Source of the DNA: Nitrososphaerales archaeon TH703
GTDB taxonomy: Archaea; Thermoproteota; Nitrososphaeria; Nitrososphaerales; Nitrososphaeraceae
DNA: 7,589 bases
Direction: 5' to 3'
NCBI GenBank assembly: GCA_014523525.1
Contig: JAATVL010000133.1
Location: 1-7,589 of the forward strand
Below are positions 1-4,871 of this stretch, one piece after another (the stretch's first letter is position 1; the number at the start of each line of letters is the position of its first letter). The notes under the pieces are model-generated. The model worked only from the letters and a program-made list of their open reading frames with translations, ran no database searches and was not told where the DNA came from. The position numbers and the translations under genes are program-made.

Positions 1-288
1 CGTACGGCGATTAGTTGTGCCTCGTTCCGATATTTTTTTTTCTATATATGCAAAGTCTTTTTCACAATCTATATTAAGACCACTAGAGAGACCATAAAAA
101 AAATTATTCCTAATGTATTCTAATACATCATGCCAAGTGTAGGCTTTTATTCTACCTATCAAGGAGTTATCCGACGTTCTGTTTGTGTAATAGCTATAGA
201 TGTCAAAAAATTCAGCTGTTATGTCACAAGAGTTACAGTAAAAATTCTTGCCCTTCTTAGCACAATTATCACATTGTTTGTTTATCAT
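1..288 (-). CDS. Zinc-ribbon small protein, C-terminus cut by window edge
   Basis: Reading the minus strand from ATG at 288 gives 96 codons with no stop to base 1, so the gene continues beyond the window. The N-terminus is MINKQCDNCAKKGKNFYCNS followed by C21. Cys6, Cys9, Cys18 and Cys21 form a C-x2-C-x8-C-x2-C zinc-ribbon knuckle. Behind it lies a mixed polar and aromatic region of about 75 residues with no motif I recognise. An in-frame ATG at 339 would add 17 residues, but two TATA-like boxes lie at 310-326, the nearer about 26 nt before 288, which favours a leaderless start at 288. The plus-strand ORF over the same bases (130-423) looks like its antisense shadow. Family knowledge: such knuckles bind structural zinc in nucleic-acid-binding or protein-docking proteins. 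The function here is unknown. Confidence 0.75.
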   Translation of the reverse strand, partial: MINKQCDNCAKKGKNFYCNSCDITAEFFDIYSYYTNRTSDNSLIGRIKAYTWHDVLEYIRNNFFYGLSSGLNIDCEKDFAYIEKKISERGTTNRRT

Positions 289-309
289 TTGAGTATTACT
301 GCCTTGCGA

Positions 310-326
310 GTTATAAATATTATAAA
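310..326 (-). promoter_or_regulatory. Archaeal TATA-like promoter for the 1-288 gene
   Basis: On the minus strand two overlapping TTTATAA elements (plus-strand 310-317 and 319-326) lie about 26 and 35 nt upstream of ATG 288. The nearer one has the spacing expected for a transcript that begins at or very close to the start codon. No Shine-Dalgarno sequence is seen before this ATG. Confidence 0.5.
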
Positions 327-470
327 TATTGATTATCATTTTCTTATTTCCATATTTGAATTAAAGTCACCTGGACTCAGAATGGAGTGCTCAAATCAAG
401 TCATTAATTATGTTGAAATATGATACTAAAGAAAATTTGAAAGCTAAAGATACATTTTTTTACAAGAAAC

Positions 471-923
471 TTGAAAAAATATTGTTTGCTAATTAGGAAA
501 CCTCAGTTCTGTACTTTGTGCAATAAGGATCTTAAATTTAAATACAAACCAGATAAATCTTGGAATATTGCAGGCTATCTTTGTAGCGACTGTCATATGA
601 AAATAACAAGGGAGTTTATGATCAAACAGAAAGAAGAAGAAGAAAAAATTAACAAAAAGCAAAATCAGTGCTTTATTTGTAATGATTTTATTGATCCAGA
701 GAAAAAAAAGAAACCTAGATGGCAGTGGGCTATGGAAAATGATATTTACTTATGTGAAAAATGCTATAATCAAAAAGAATTGGCTTATCAAAATAAAATA
801 AATTTTTGTGTAAACTGCGGAAAAAAAATTGGCTTCATAAGGTATAACCCAAAACCAAATTGGAAAATTGATGGACAGTTATGTAGAAAGTGTTGGGATA
901 CGATAAATGTCTCGCAAAATTGA
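471..923 (+). CDS. Triple tandem CxxC...CxxC zinc-ribbon protein
   Basis: This 150-residue protein is built from three copies of one module. Copy 1 has Cys14/17 and Cys38/41, copy 2 has Cys67/70 and Cys95/98, and copy 3 has Cys113/116 and Cys138/141. Each copy carries a central Trp or aromatic before the second pair (for example PNWKIDGQLCRKCW in copy 3). Copies 1 and 3 share K-x-x-Y-x-P-x-x-x-W-x-I-x-G-x-L-C. Copy 2 is more diverged and more basic. A Lys/Glu-rich, probably helical linker (about residues 46-66) separates copies 1 and 2. Twelve cysteines in four-Cys sets imply three zinc sites. The start is uncertain: TTG 471 has no clear SD, TTG 486 is an alternative, and there is no ATG between the upstream stop at 438 and the first module. 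It is probably cytoplasmic. The family is not named here and the function is unknown. Confidence 0.82.
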   Translation: MKKYCLLIRKPQFCTLCNKDLKFKYKPDKSWNIAGYLCSDCHMKITREFMIKQKEEEEKINKKQNQCFICNDFIDPEKKKKPRWQWAMENDIYLCEKCYNQKELAYQNKINFCVNCGKKIGFIRYNPKPNWKIDGQLCRKCWDTINVSQN

Positions 924-1005
924 AACTTGACAATTTTATTTTTAAATAACTGGATGGCTATCCTCTTTACCATGGTTTTTATGCTCCTAAAACGAAGAAT
1001 ACCTA

Positions 1006-1752
1006 TTGAAGCGAAAGGTCAAGAAATCGAGCTCCAAGAAATTTAAGAAAAAATCGTTAATGTGGGCAGTGATATTTGGTGTAGTATTAGTTGGAGGTTC
1101 GGTAACGGCTTTTACTACAATGGGAAAGAACAATGGCCCCAAAAATCAGGAAAATCCTGAGCAGCTTATTAGCACGCTTCTTCACCCAATAGCTCAAAAT
1201 GCATCAGCACTGGGAACAGCTAAAGCCAATGTAACCTTAATAGAATTTGGTGATTATCAATGTCAATATTGTGCAAGATTTCATAAAGAAACCAAAGATC
1301 TAATTGTTAATAATTTCGTCAACACAGGTAAGATTAATTTCATGTTTAAAGATTTTGTTATAAACGATAGACCATCAGATAAGTTATCAACCCTTGCTGC
1401 CATTGGATCTTATTGTGCTGCAGAGCAAGGAAAATACTGGCCATATTATGACGAAGTATATAGAAATTCAAAAGGAGAAAATACTAACTGGGTTTCAAAA
1501 AATAGTTTGACGCAATTTGCAGTTTACGCAGGGATTTCTAATGTAAAAAAATTTTCAGCATGTCTTGATTCCAAAAAATATGAAAATTTAGTGCTTACAA
1601 ATGATAATTTGGCGCGAAGTATAGGTTTGACAAGCACACCAACATTCATTCTAATAGCTGATGGGCAACCTCCTCTAAAAATAGAAGGTGCCCAGCCTTA
1701 CTCCGTATTTGAAGGAGCAATAGGACAAGTTCTAAAGCAGATTCCTAGTTGA
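1006..1752 (+). CDS. Membrane-anchored DsbA-like thiol-disulfide oxidoreductase
   Basis: The 248-residue protein has a highly basic N-terminus (about residues 1-17), one membrane segment (about 18-37) and then an extracytoplasmic thioredoxin-like domain. The active site is Cys86-Gln-Tyr-Cys89 in the setting FGDYQCQYCARFH. The cis-proline loop is Thr211-Pro212 (TSTPTF). The helical insertion carries the family pattern C137-A-A-E-Q-G-K-Y-W. Cys137 and Cys186 may form a second, structural disulfide, as in membrane-anchored BdbD/DsbA-type proteins. Expected role: oxidation or isomerisation of cysteines in exported proteins. The start is TTG 1006, because a stop lies at 988-990 and the next start, ATG 1060, would remove the basic anchor flank. 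TATA-like stretches lie at 939-948 and 976-983. No partner DsbB or VKOR gene is in the window. Family assignment is firm; the substrate is unknown. Confidence 0.93.
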   Translation: MKRKVKKSSSKKFKKKSLMWAVIFGVVLVGGSVTAFTTMGKNNGPKNQENPEQLISTLLHPIAQNASALGTAKANVTLIEFGDYQCQYCARFHKETKDLIVNNFVNTGKINFMFKDFVINDRPSDKLSTLAAIGSYCAAEQGKYWPYYDEVYRNSKGENTNWVSKNSLTQFAVYAGISNVKKFSACLDSKKYENLVLTNDNLARSIGLTSTPTFILIADGQPPLKIEGAQPYSVFEGAIGQVLKQIPS

Positions 1753-1927
1753 GTACCATTGAACGGTACATTTCAAAATTTCCGCACTCATATTTAGCTT
1801 AGCTATTACACGGTTCATTAAAACTGTTCAAACTACATGAAATTTTATCTATCTAGTTTGAGCAATTCCATTATGATAGAACAGAAGATTACTTATTTAA
1901 GGGATCAAAAATAGTGAAACATTCAGA

Positions 1928-1950
1928 ATGGAAACCATTTATATTTCCAT
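1928..1950. promoter_or_regulatory. Inverted repeat ATGGAAA-N9-TTTCCAT around a TATA-like core
   Basis: The two 7-bp arms are exact inverted copies and the 9-bp spacer contains TTTATA. A dyad enclosing a TATA-like sequence is a plausible operator or activator site. The arms resemble those of the second dyad at 2016-2028, which supports a shared binding protein. No regulator gene is visible nearby. Confidence 0.4.
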
Positions 1951-2003
1951 GATGTTCAAATCAATTAAAATTTGTCTGGTATGGCGATGCAATCACAAAT
2001 GAA

Positions 2004-2028
2004 TTTTATAACAAAATGGAGTTTCCAT
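2004..2028 (+). promoter_or_regulatory. TATA-like box and ATGGA-N3-TCCAT dyad before the permease
   Basis: TTTTATAAC at 2004-2012 predicts transcription starting near 2033, giving a leader of about 28 nt before ATG 2061. The dyad at 2016-2028 sits between the box and the predicted start, which is where archaeal repressors commonly bind. AAGGGAG at 2030-2036 is purine-rich but too far from ATG 2061 to be its normal ribosome binding site. Confidence 0.4.
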
Positions 2029-2060
2029 GAAGGGAGTAATCAATAGAAAGGCTTTCTGAC

Positions 2061-2864
2061 ATGGATACTCCCATAAATTCAAAAAAACACATCAAATTTA
2101 ACATGAAGGATGTTTTAAGTGTAATTTCATTTTTACTAGTTTTTCTTTTAATCTGGCAAATTGTATTCTGGCTACAAATTTGGCCAGTCGTTTCTCTCCC
2201 TTCACCAGCAATGGTTGCCCAGTCTTTTGTTGACTTGGTGCAGGAAAATATTTTGATACCGAGTATCATCATTTCACTATGGCAATTATTCATTGGATTG
2301 GTAATCTCAGTTGTGATCGGTGGATGTGTTGGACTTGTTATGGTTAGATTTAAACAATTTGGAAAAACCATGAGTTCATTTGCCTTAGGGTTCCAATCTT
2401 TTCCAAGTATAGCATGGGTACCTTTTGCTATCCTTCTGATTGGATTTAATGATCTAGGAATACTTTTCGTCATCGTCATGAATTCCGTATTCTCAGTGAT
2501 GAATTCTACCTACGGTGCAATTAGGAATATACCGCCCATATATCTGCACGCAGCACGGAATATGGGAGCTAGCGGTTTTCTACTATTTAGTAACGTCATG
2601 ATACCTGCCTCCGCACCTTCTTTAATAATGGGCCTAAGACAAACTTGGTCTTTTGCTTGGCATGCTTTGATAGGTGCTGAGATGTTGATCACTACTGGCG
2701 TAGGATTAGGATATATTTTGTCCGTAGGAAGAGAGTTCTCTAACATGAGTGAGATAATAGCAACTATGATTGTAATATTCGGGATTGGCTTATTATTTGA
2801 TAGATTTGTTTTTTCGAAACTGGAAGAAAAAGTACGTGAAAGATGGGGATTAACGCAGTCATGA
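2061..2864 (+). CDS. ABC transporter permease, SsuC/TauC (nitrate/sulfonate/taurine) type
   Basis: The 267-residue integral membrane protein has about six hydrophobic segments (near residues 18-40, 66-95, 104-127, 130-150, 175-215 and 230-250). The entry signature LPSPAMVAQSF (about 46-56) and the motif FPSIAWVPFAILLIGF (about 114-129) are typical of the SsuC/TauC subfamily. The ATPase-docking EAA loop is HAARNMGAS...IPASAPSLIMGLRQ (about 163-194), with His in place of the usual Glu and the conserved Gly169 kept. The C-terminal ERW also fits the family. ATG 2061 is the only sensible start, since a stop lies in frame at 2037. The length is normal. The cognate ATPase and substrate-binding protein are absent from the window, so the gene is an orphan here. 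The substrate (nitrate, sulfonate, taurine, bicarbonate or other) cannot be read from the sequence. Confidence 0.94.
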   Translation: MDTPINSKKHIKFNMKDVLSVISFLLVFLLIWQIVFWLQIWPVVSLPSPAMVAQSFVDLVQENILIPSIIISLWQLFIGLVISVVIGGCVGLVMVRFKQFGKTMSSFALGFQSFPSIAWVPFAILLIGFNDLGILFVIVMNSVFSVMNSTYGAIRNIPPIYLHAARNMGASGFLLFSNVMIPASAPSLIMGLRQTWSFAWHALIGAEMLITTGVGLGYILSVGREFSNMSEIIATMIVIFGIGLLFDRFVFSKLEEKVRERWGLTQS

Positions 2865-2924
2865 CCATGACATGGCGTTTTTGATTAGACATTATCTCTC
2901 ATTTAGTTGGGTAAGTACTAGAGA

Positions 2925-2936
2925 ATTATTTTTTCT
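2925..2936 (+). terminator. Poly-T terminator candidate after the permease
   Basis: A run of six T (2929-2934) follows the permease stop by about 65 nt, in the convergent gap before the DoxX gene. Archaeal termination commonly uses such T-runs without a strong hairpin. A shorter T5 stretch at 2878-2882 lies closer to the stop. Confidence 0.35.
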
Positions 2937-2991
2937 ACTGTTAAATGACCATCACAAAAAGTGGAAATAAACTGAGCATATTATAATAATA

Positions 2992-3438
2992 TTATTTTAT
3001 ATCCGCTTTAGAATCATTTTGATACAATTGATACAATTGTTTCCCTCTAGGGAATATTTCTCTTTTTAAGATATAATTCTCGATAGATATTTTTCCTGGA
3101 CCCAGAATGACCAAAGATATACATATTGATATAAGAAGTAGTTCAAACTCGTATCCGCCTATAAATCCTTTAGACAATTTGACCATCACTATTGCACCTA
3201 TCATTTCAATTATTAATAGTGATGAAGCAATTCTTGTTAGGATACCAAGCAGGATAGCTAAACCTCCTACCACTTCCAGTAGCCCTATTGGCACAAACAA
3301 TTCAGGAGGTAAATTAACAGATTCGAAGAAACCATATCCGCCAGACACATCGAAAAATTTCGGTAATCCATGCGCAATAAACGTGAGACCCGCTATAATT
3401 CTAATAGGAAGCAGTCCGTAACCGAAAACTGAGTTCAT
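2992..3438 (-). CDS. DoxX family membrane protein
   Basis: The 148-residue protein has four hydrophobic segments (about residues 7-25, 48-68, 70-88 and 98-113) and the classic DoxX signatures. These are an early HGLPKFF (His23-Lys27), GLLEVVGGLAILLGILTR (about 52-69), the GGYEFELLL motif (about 94-102) and the closing GPGKISIE (about 113-120). The tail is short and basic and ends in a LYQLYQ duplication encoded by a 9-bp tandem repeat. Start ATG 3438 agrees with a TATA-like box about 28 nt upstream, implying a leaderless transcript. Family knowledge: DoxX proteins are quinone-linked or thiol-stress-linked membrane subunits, for example in thiosulfate:quinone oxidoreductase of Acidianus and the SodA-DoxX-SseA complex of mycobacteria. 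No DoxA, SodA or SseA partner is present here, so the electron donor is unknown. Confidence 0.92.
   Translation of the reverse strand: MNSVFGYGLLPIRIIAGLTFIAHGLPKFFDVSGGYGFFESVNLPPELFVPIGLLEVVGGLAILLGILTRIASSLLIIEMIGAIVMVKLSKGFIGGYEFELLLISICISLVILGPGKISIENYILKREIFPRGKQLYQLYQNDSKADIK
3021..3039 (-). repeat. Tandem 9-bp repeat inside the DoxX 3' end
   Basis: GATACAATT occurs twice in tandem (3021-3029 and 3030-3038), encoding the repeated LYQ in the C-terminal tail of the DoxX protein. It is an in-frame slippage-type duplication with no effect on the membrane domain. Confidence 0.6.
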
Positions 3439-3461
3439 ATTTCCAATACTTATGGATGATC

Positions 3462-3470
3462 AAGTTTATA
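3462..3470 (-). promoter_or_regulatory. TATA-like box of the DoxX gene
   Basis: The minus strand reads TTTATAAAC here, centred about 28 nt before ATG 3438. That spacing predicts transcription starting at or next to the start codon. Confidence 0.55.
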
Positions 3471-3688
3471 AATTATTAAATGCAATGAAAAATTTAAATT
3501 CAAAATTTGAACTATATTCATAAGTAAATAACAAATTTTCGTATCAATTAAGGGTTAATGGTAAAAATATCAATAATGTAATTGCTGTATTATGGTAATG
3601 TCTTAATAAATACTATCAGTTATCGTATTTGGATTTTTATGAATAATATTATGTTTTAATCAAAATGATGTAATTCATTAGTATTTTG

Positions 3689-3709
3689 ATAATTTAATTA
3701 TTAAATTAT
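3689..3709. promoter_or_regulatory. Perfect palindrome with 9-bp arms
   Basis: ATAATTTAA at 3689-3697 and TTAAATTAT at 3701-3709 are exact inverted copies separated by TTA. The centre is about 46 bp upstream of the TATA-like box of the 3773 gene, a position compatible with an activator or architectural protein. The all-A/T composition raises the probability of chance. Confidence 0.3.
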
Positions 3710-3740
3710 ACTCTCTTTTACGTACAAATTCTTAAGAAAT

Positions 3741-3750
3741 ATTTAAATAA
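3741..3750 (+). promoter_or_regulatory. TATA-like box of the sequon-repeat peptide gene
   Basis: ATTTAAATAA is centred about 28 nt before ATG 3773. This is the usual archaeal distance from TATA to transcription start, so the message is probably leaderless. No SD precedes the ATG. Confidence 0.55.
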
Positions 3751-3772
3751 AGTAGTATCGTTTCTTATAAAA

Positions 3773-3970
3773 ATGGCTACAATTCTTATTTTGTCATTAG
3801 CAATCACATTGGCTTTAGCAATGTTACTAGTACCTGCTATTGGTACCGTTGTGTTTGCTCAAAACTTGAGCGGAATGGCTGGTAACATGACTGGTAACAT
3901 GAGCGCTGGTAACATGACTAGCAACTTGAGCGGAATGGCTGGTAACATGACTGGCACCCCCCCTGGCTAA
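3773..3970 (+). CDS. Tiny secreted peptide with N-glycosylation-sequon repeats
   Basis: The 65-residue product begins with a hydrophobic signal peptide (about residues 1-29, likely cleaved near VVFA-Q30). The mature part of about 36 residues is built from Asn, Met, Gly, Ser, Thr and Ala. It contains six N-x-S/T sequons: NLS, NMT, NMS, NMT, NLS, NMT. A 20-residue unit beginning NLSGMAGNMTG is repeated, encoded by an exact 32-bp repeat with a period of 60 bp. There is no Cys, so it is not a lipoprotein, and no C-terminal anchor is visible. The gene has its own TATA-like box, a stem-loop directly after its stop and a T-run beyond, so it appears to be a compact single-gene unit. In an archaeon these sequons could carry dense N-glycans, making a small surface glycopeptide. 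Met-rich segments can also bind copper. Both roles are inference; no family is recognised. Confidence 0.72.
   Translation: MATILILSLAITLALAMLLVPAIGTVVFAQNLSGMAGNMTGNMSAGNMTSNLSGMAGNMTGTPPG
3863..3954 (+). repeat. Two exact 32-bp direct repeats, period 60 bp
   Basis: Copies at 3863-3894 and 3923-3954 are identical and start AACTTGAGCGGAATGGCTGG. The period of 60 bp keeps the reading frame, so one event adds or removes 20 residues. Shorter GGTAACATGA copies between them belong to the same array. Confidence 0.85.
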
Positions 3971-3993
3971 AATAGATATCATTAATATCTATT
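3971..3993 (+). terminator. Stem-loop directly after the sequon-peptide stop
   Basis: AATAGATAT at 3971-3979 pairs exactly with ATATCTATT at 3985-3993 across a 5-nt loop (CATTA). It begins at the base after the TAA stop. It is A/T-rich and not followed at once by T's, so it may act as a 3' end or stability element rather than as a terminator in its own right. Confidence 0.4.
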
Positions 3994-4051
3994 AATACCA
4001 CATGAAGTAACGCATGGAGAAACTATAACGTACCGAAATTACCCACTATCC

Positions 4052-4064
4052 TTTTTTTCTTTTC
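4052..4064 (+). terminator. Poly-T terminator of the sequon-peptide gene
   Basis: Seven T (4052-4058), a C, and four more T lie about 80 nt after the stop at 3970. This T-rich tract is the strongest archaeal-type terminator in the gap before the convergent membrane-protein gene. Confidence 0.5.
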
Positions 4065-4194
4065 ACAAAATTTGGTTAAGGGGATGTTTAATTTTCATAA
4101 TCACATATTGGCCATTCGTATTCAGTATATTAAATTTTATGATAATTAAAATAGAAACAATAATTATCGAAAATGACTATAATGATGACTTGTT

Positions 4195-4710
4195 TTACTT
4201 GTCGTGTACTTGATATCGATAAGGGGATTTACAACTTTCTCTAATCTTAATATAACATGTACCAACTGCAATTAACAAAATAAGTGTAGAAATTTCTCTT
4301 ATTATTGTCTGATTGCCTGACAGAAAATTGGAAACTACAACAGCCAATCTACCAAACGTTGAAGCAAGTATGAATCCAAAAGTGGAACAACTTGCACATG
4401 CACTGGAAATAACACTGATTGTGGTACCTGCCACCGCTGATTTACTTATTCTTAACTTCAAGTCCCTTATAATATGCAAATTAAAGTTTACCAAAACTGC
4501 CACTAGAATTGAATTAATACAAGATAAAAAAAATATTCCAAGCATATCATTGGGAACATAGAATGCTAAAAAAGGTGAGAAAAACAGAATATTATCAAAA
4601 GTGTTTGTTACTATCCAAAAAACAAATCCTGCTATTGACGCAATAATGAGATAAAGCGGATTTGAAAAAGCTGTTCTTGTAACAAAGCTGATTGAACTCA
4701 AAGTATTCAT
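4195..4710 (-). CDS. Multi-pass membrane protein with SACASCS motif, unknown function
   Basis: The 171-residue protein has about five hydrophobic segments (near residues 19-37, 41-53, 56-79, 92-118 and 137-154) and a basic C-terminal tail. Its hallmark is Ser-Ala-Cys105-Ala-Ser-Cys108-Ser within the fourth hydrophobic stretch, followed by TFGFILASTFG. A CxxC pair inside a membrane helix suggests metal binding or a redox-active disulfide. Further cysteines are at 64, 152 and 160. ATG 4710 is used, and a TATA-like CTTTTTATGT (plus-strand 4741-4750) about 36 nt upstream predicts a very short leader. The gene is divergent from the FTR1-N-like gene across 161 bp. I do not recognise a named family. 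A metal or thiol transport role is possible but unproven. Confidence 0.82.
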   Translation of the reverse strand: MNTLSSISFVTRTAFSNPLYLIIASIAGFVFWIVTNTFDNILFFSPFLAFYVPNDMLGIFFLSCINSILVAVLVNFNLHIIRDLKLRISKSAVAGTTISVISSACASCSTFGFILASTFGRLAVVVSNFLSGNQTIIREISTLILLIAVGTCYIKIRESCKSPYRYQVHDK

Positions 4711-4740
4711 TTTTGTTTAGGATTATTTTTCGTGTCCGGC

Positions 4741-4750
4741 ACATAAAAAG
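4741..4750 (-). promoter_or_regulatory. TATA-like box of the CASCS membrane protein gene
   Basis: The minus strand reads CTTTTTATGT, centred about 36 nt before ATG 4710, so transcription would start roughly 9 nt ahead of the start codon. It lies back to back with the box at 4831-4840 serving the opposite strand. Confidence 0.4.
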
Positions 4751-4830
4751 TATTAGAATATTTATTAGTTCAAAAAAATCCAATTGCAATCGAATAACAT
4801 TTGGTTCGCTCTTATTTTTGCTTACAAGAT

Positions 4831-4864
4831 TGTTTAAATAACCTGCATAAAGCAATTAGGGGGA
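4831..4864 (+). promoter_or_regulatory. TATA-like box and ribosome binding site of the 4872 gene
   Basis: TGTTTAAATA at 4831-4840 predicts a start of transcription near 4862. The purine run AGGGGGA at 4858-4864 lies 7 nt before ATG 4872 and could serve as an SD if the transcript starts slightly upstream of it. Confidence 0.45.
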
Positions 4865-4871
4865 CCTAACA

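Larger units (their letters stand above)
1753..2060. other. Intergenic region with paired inverted repeats
   Basis: I find no convincing gene here on either strand. Directly after the dsbA-like stop there is a small hairpin (GTACC 1753-1757 with GGTAC 1765-1769). Further on are two related inverted repeats (1928-1950 and 2016-2028) and TATA-like boxes at 1938-1944 and 2004-2012, which probably control the permease gene. A 10-codon ORF (2027-2059) ends one base before the permease ATG. Confidence 0.5.
3439..3772. other. Divergent AT-rich promoter region
   Basis: This region lies between the minus-strand DoxX gene and the plus-strand sequon-repeat peptide gene. It holds a TATA-like box for each gene, an odd-centred dyad TTCAAA-A-TTTGAA at 3499-3511 and a larger perfect dyad at 3689-3709. 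A 23-codon plus-strand ORF starts at 3452 (MDDQVYKLLNAMKNL...) and overlaps the DoxX promoter. I do not call it a gene. No other coding potential is seen. Confidence 0.5.

Noticed and set aside
70..125. Apparent frameshift at an A8/T8 run in the left-edge gene
   Set aside because: A first reading with nine T's gave an early stop. Recounting shows eight, and the minus-strand frame stays open to base 1.
130..423. 97-codon plus-strand ORF at the left end
   Set aside because: It lies opposite the zinc-ribbon frame on the minus strand, which has a CxxC-x8-CxxC pattern and a well-placed TATA-like box. The plus-strand product has no recognisable motif.
788..973. Minus-strand ORF of 61 codons
   Set aside because: Antisense to the third zinc module of the 471-923 gene; its sequence mirrors the conserved plus-strand codons and has no own promoter or motif.
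2006..2479. Minus-strand ORF of 157 codons
   Set aside because: Antisense to the ABC permease; low-quality composition with many Thr, Asn and Ile and no family features.
3107..3421. Plus-strand ORF of 104 codons
   Set aside because: Antisense to the DoxX gene, whose protein motifs are unambiguous.
3452..3523. 23-codon ORF beginning MDDQVYKLLNAMKNL
   Set aside because: Looks reasonably protein-like but is very short, lacks an SD and a TATA box at the right distance, and overlaps the DoxX promoter on the other strand.
4595..4855. Minus-strand ORF of 86 codons
   Set aside because: Overlaps the 5' end of the CASCS membrane protein in another frame and runs through the divergent promoter region.
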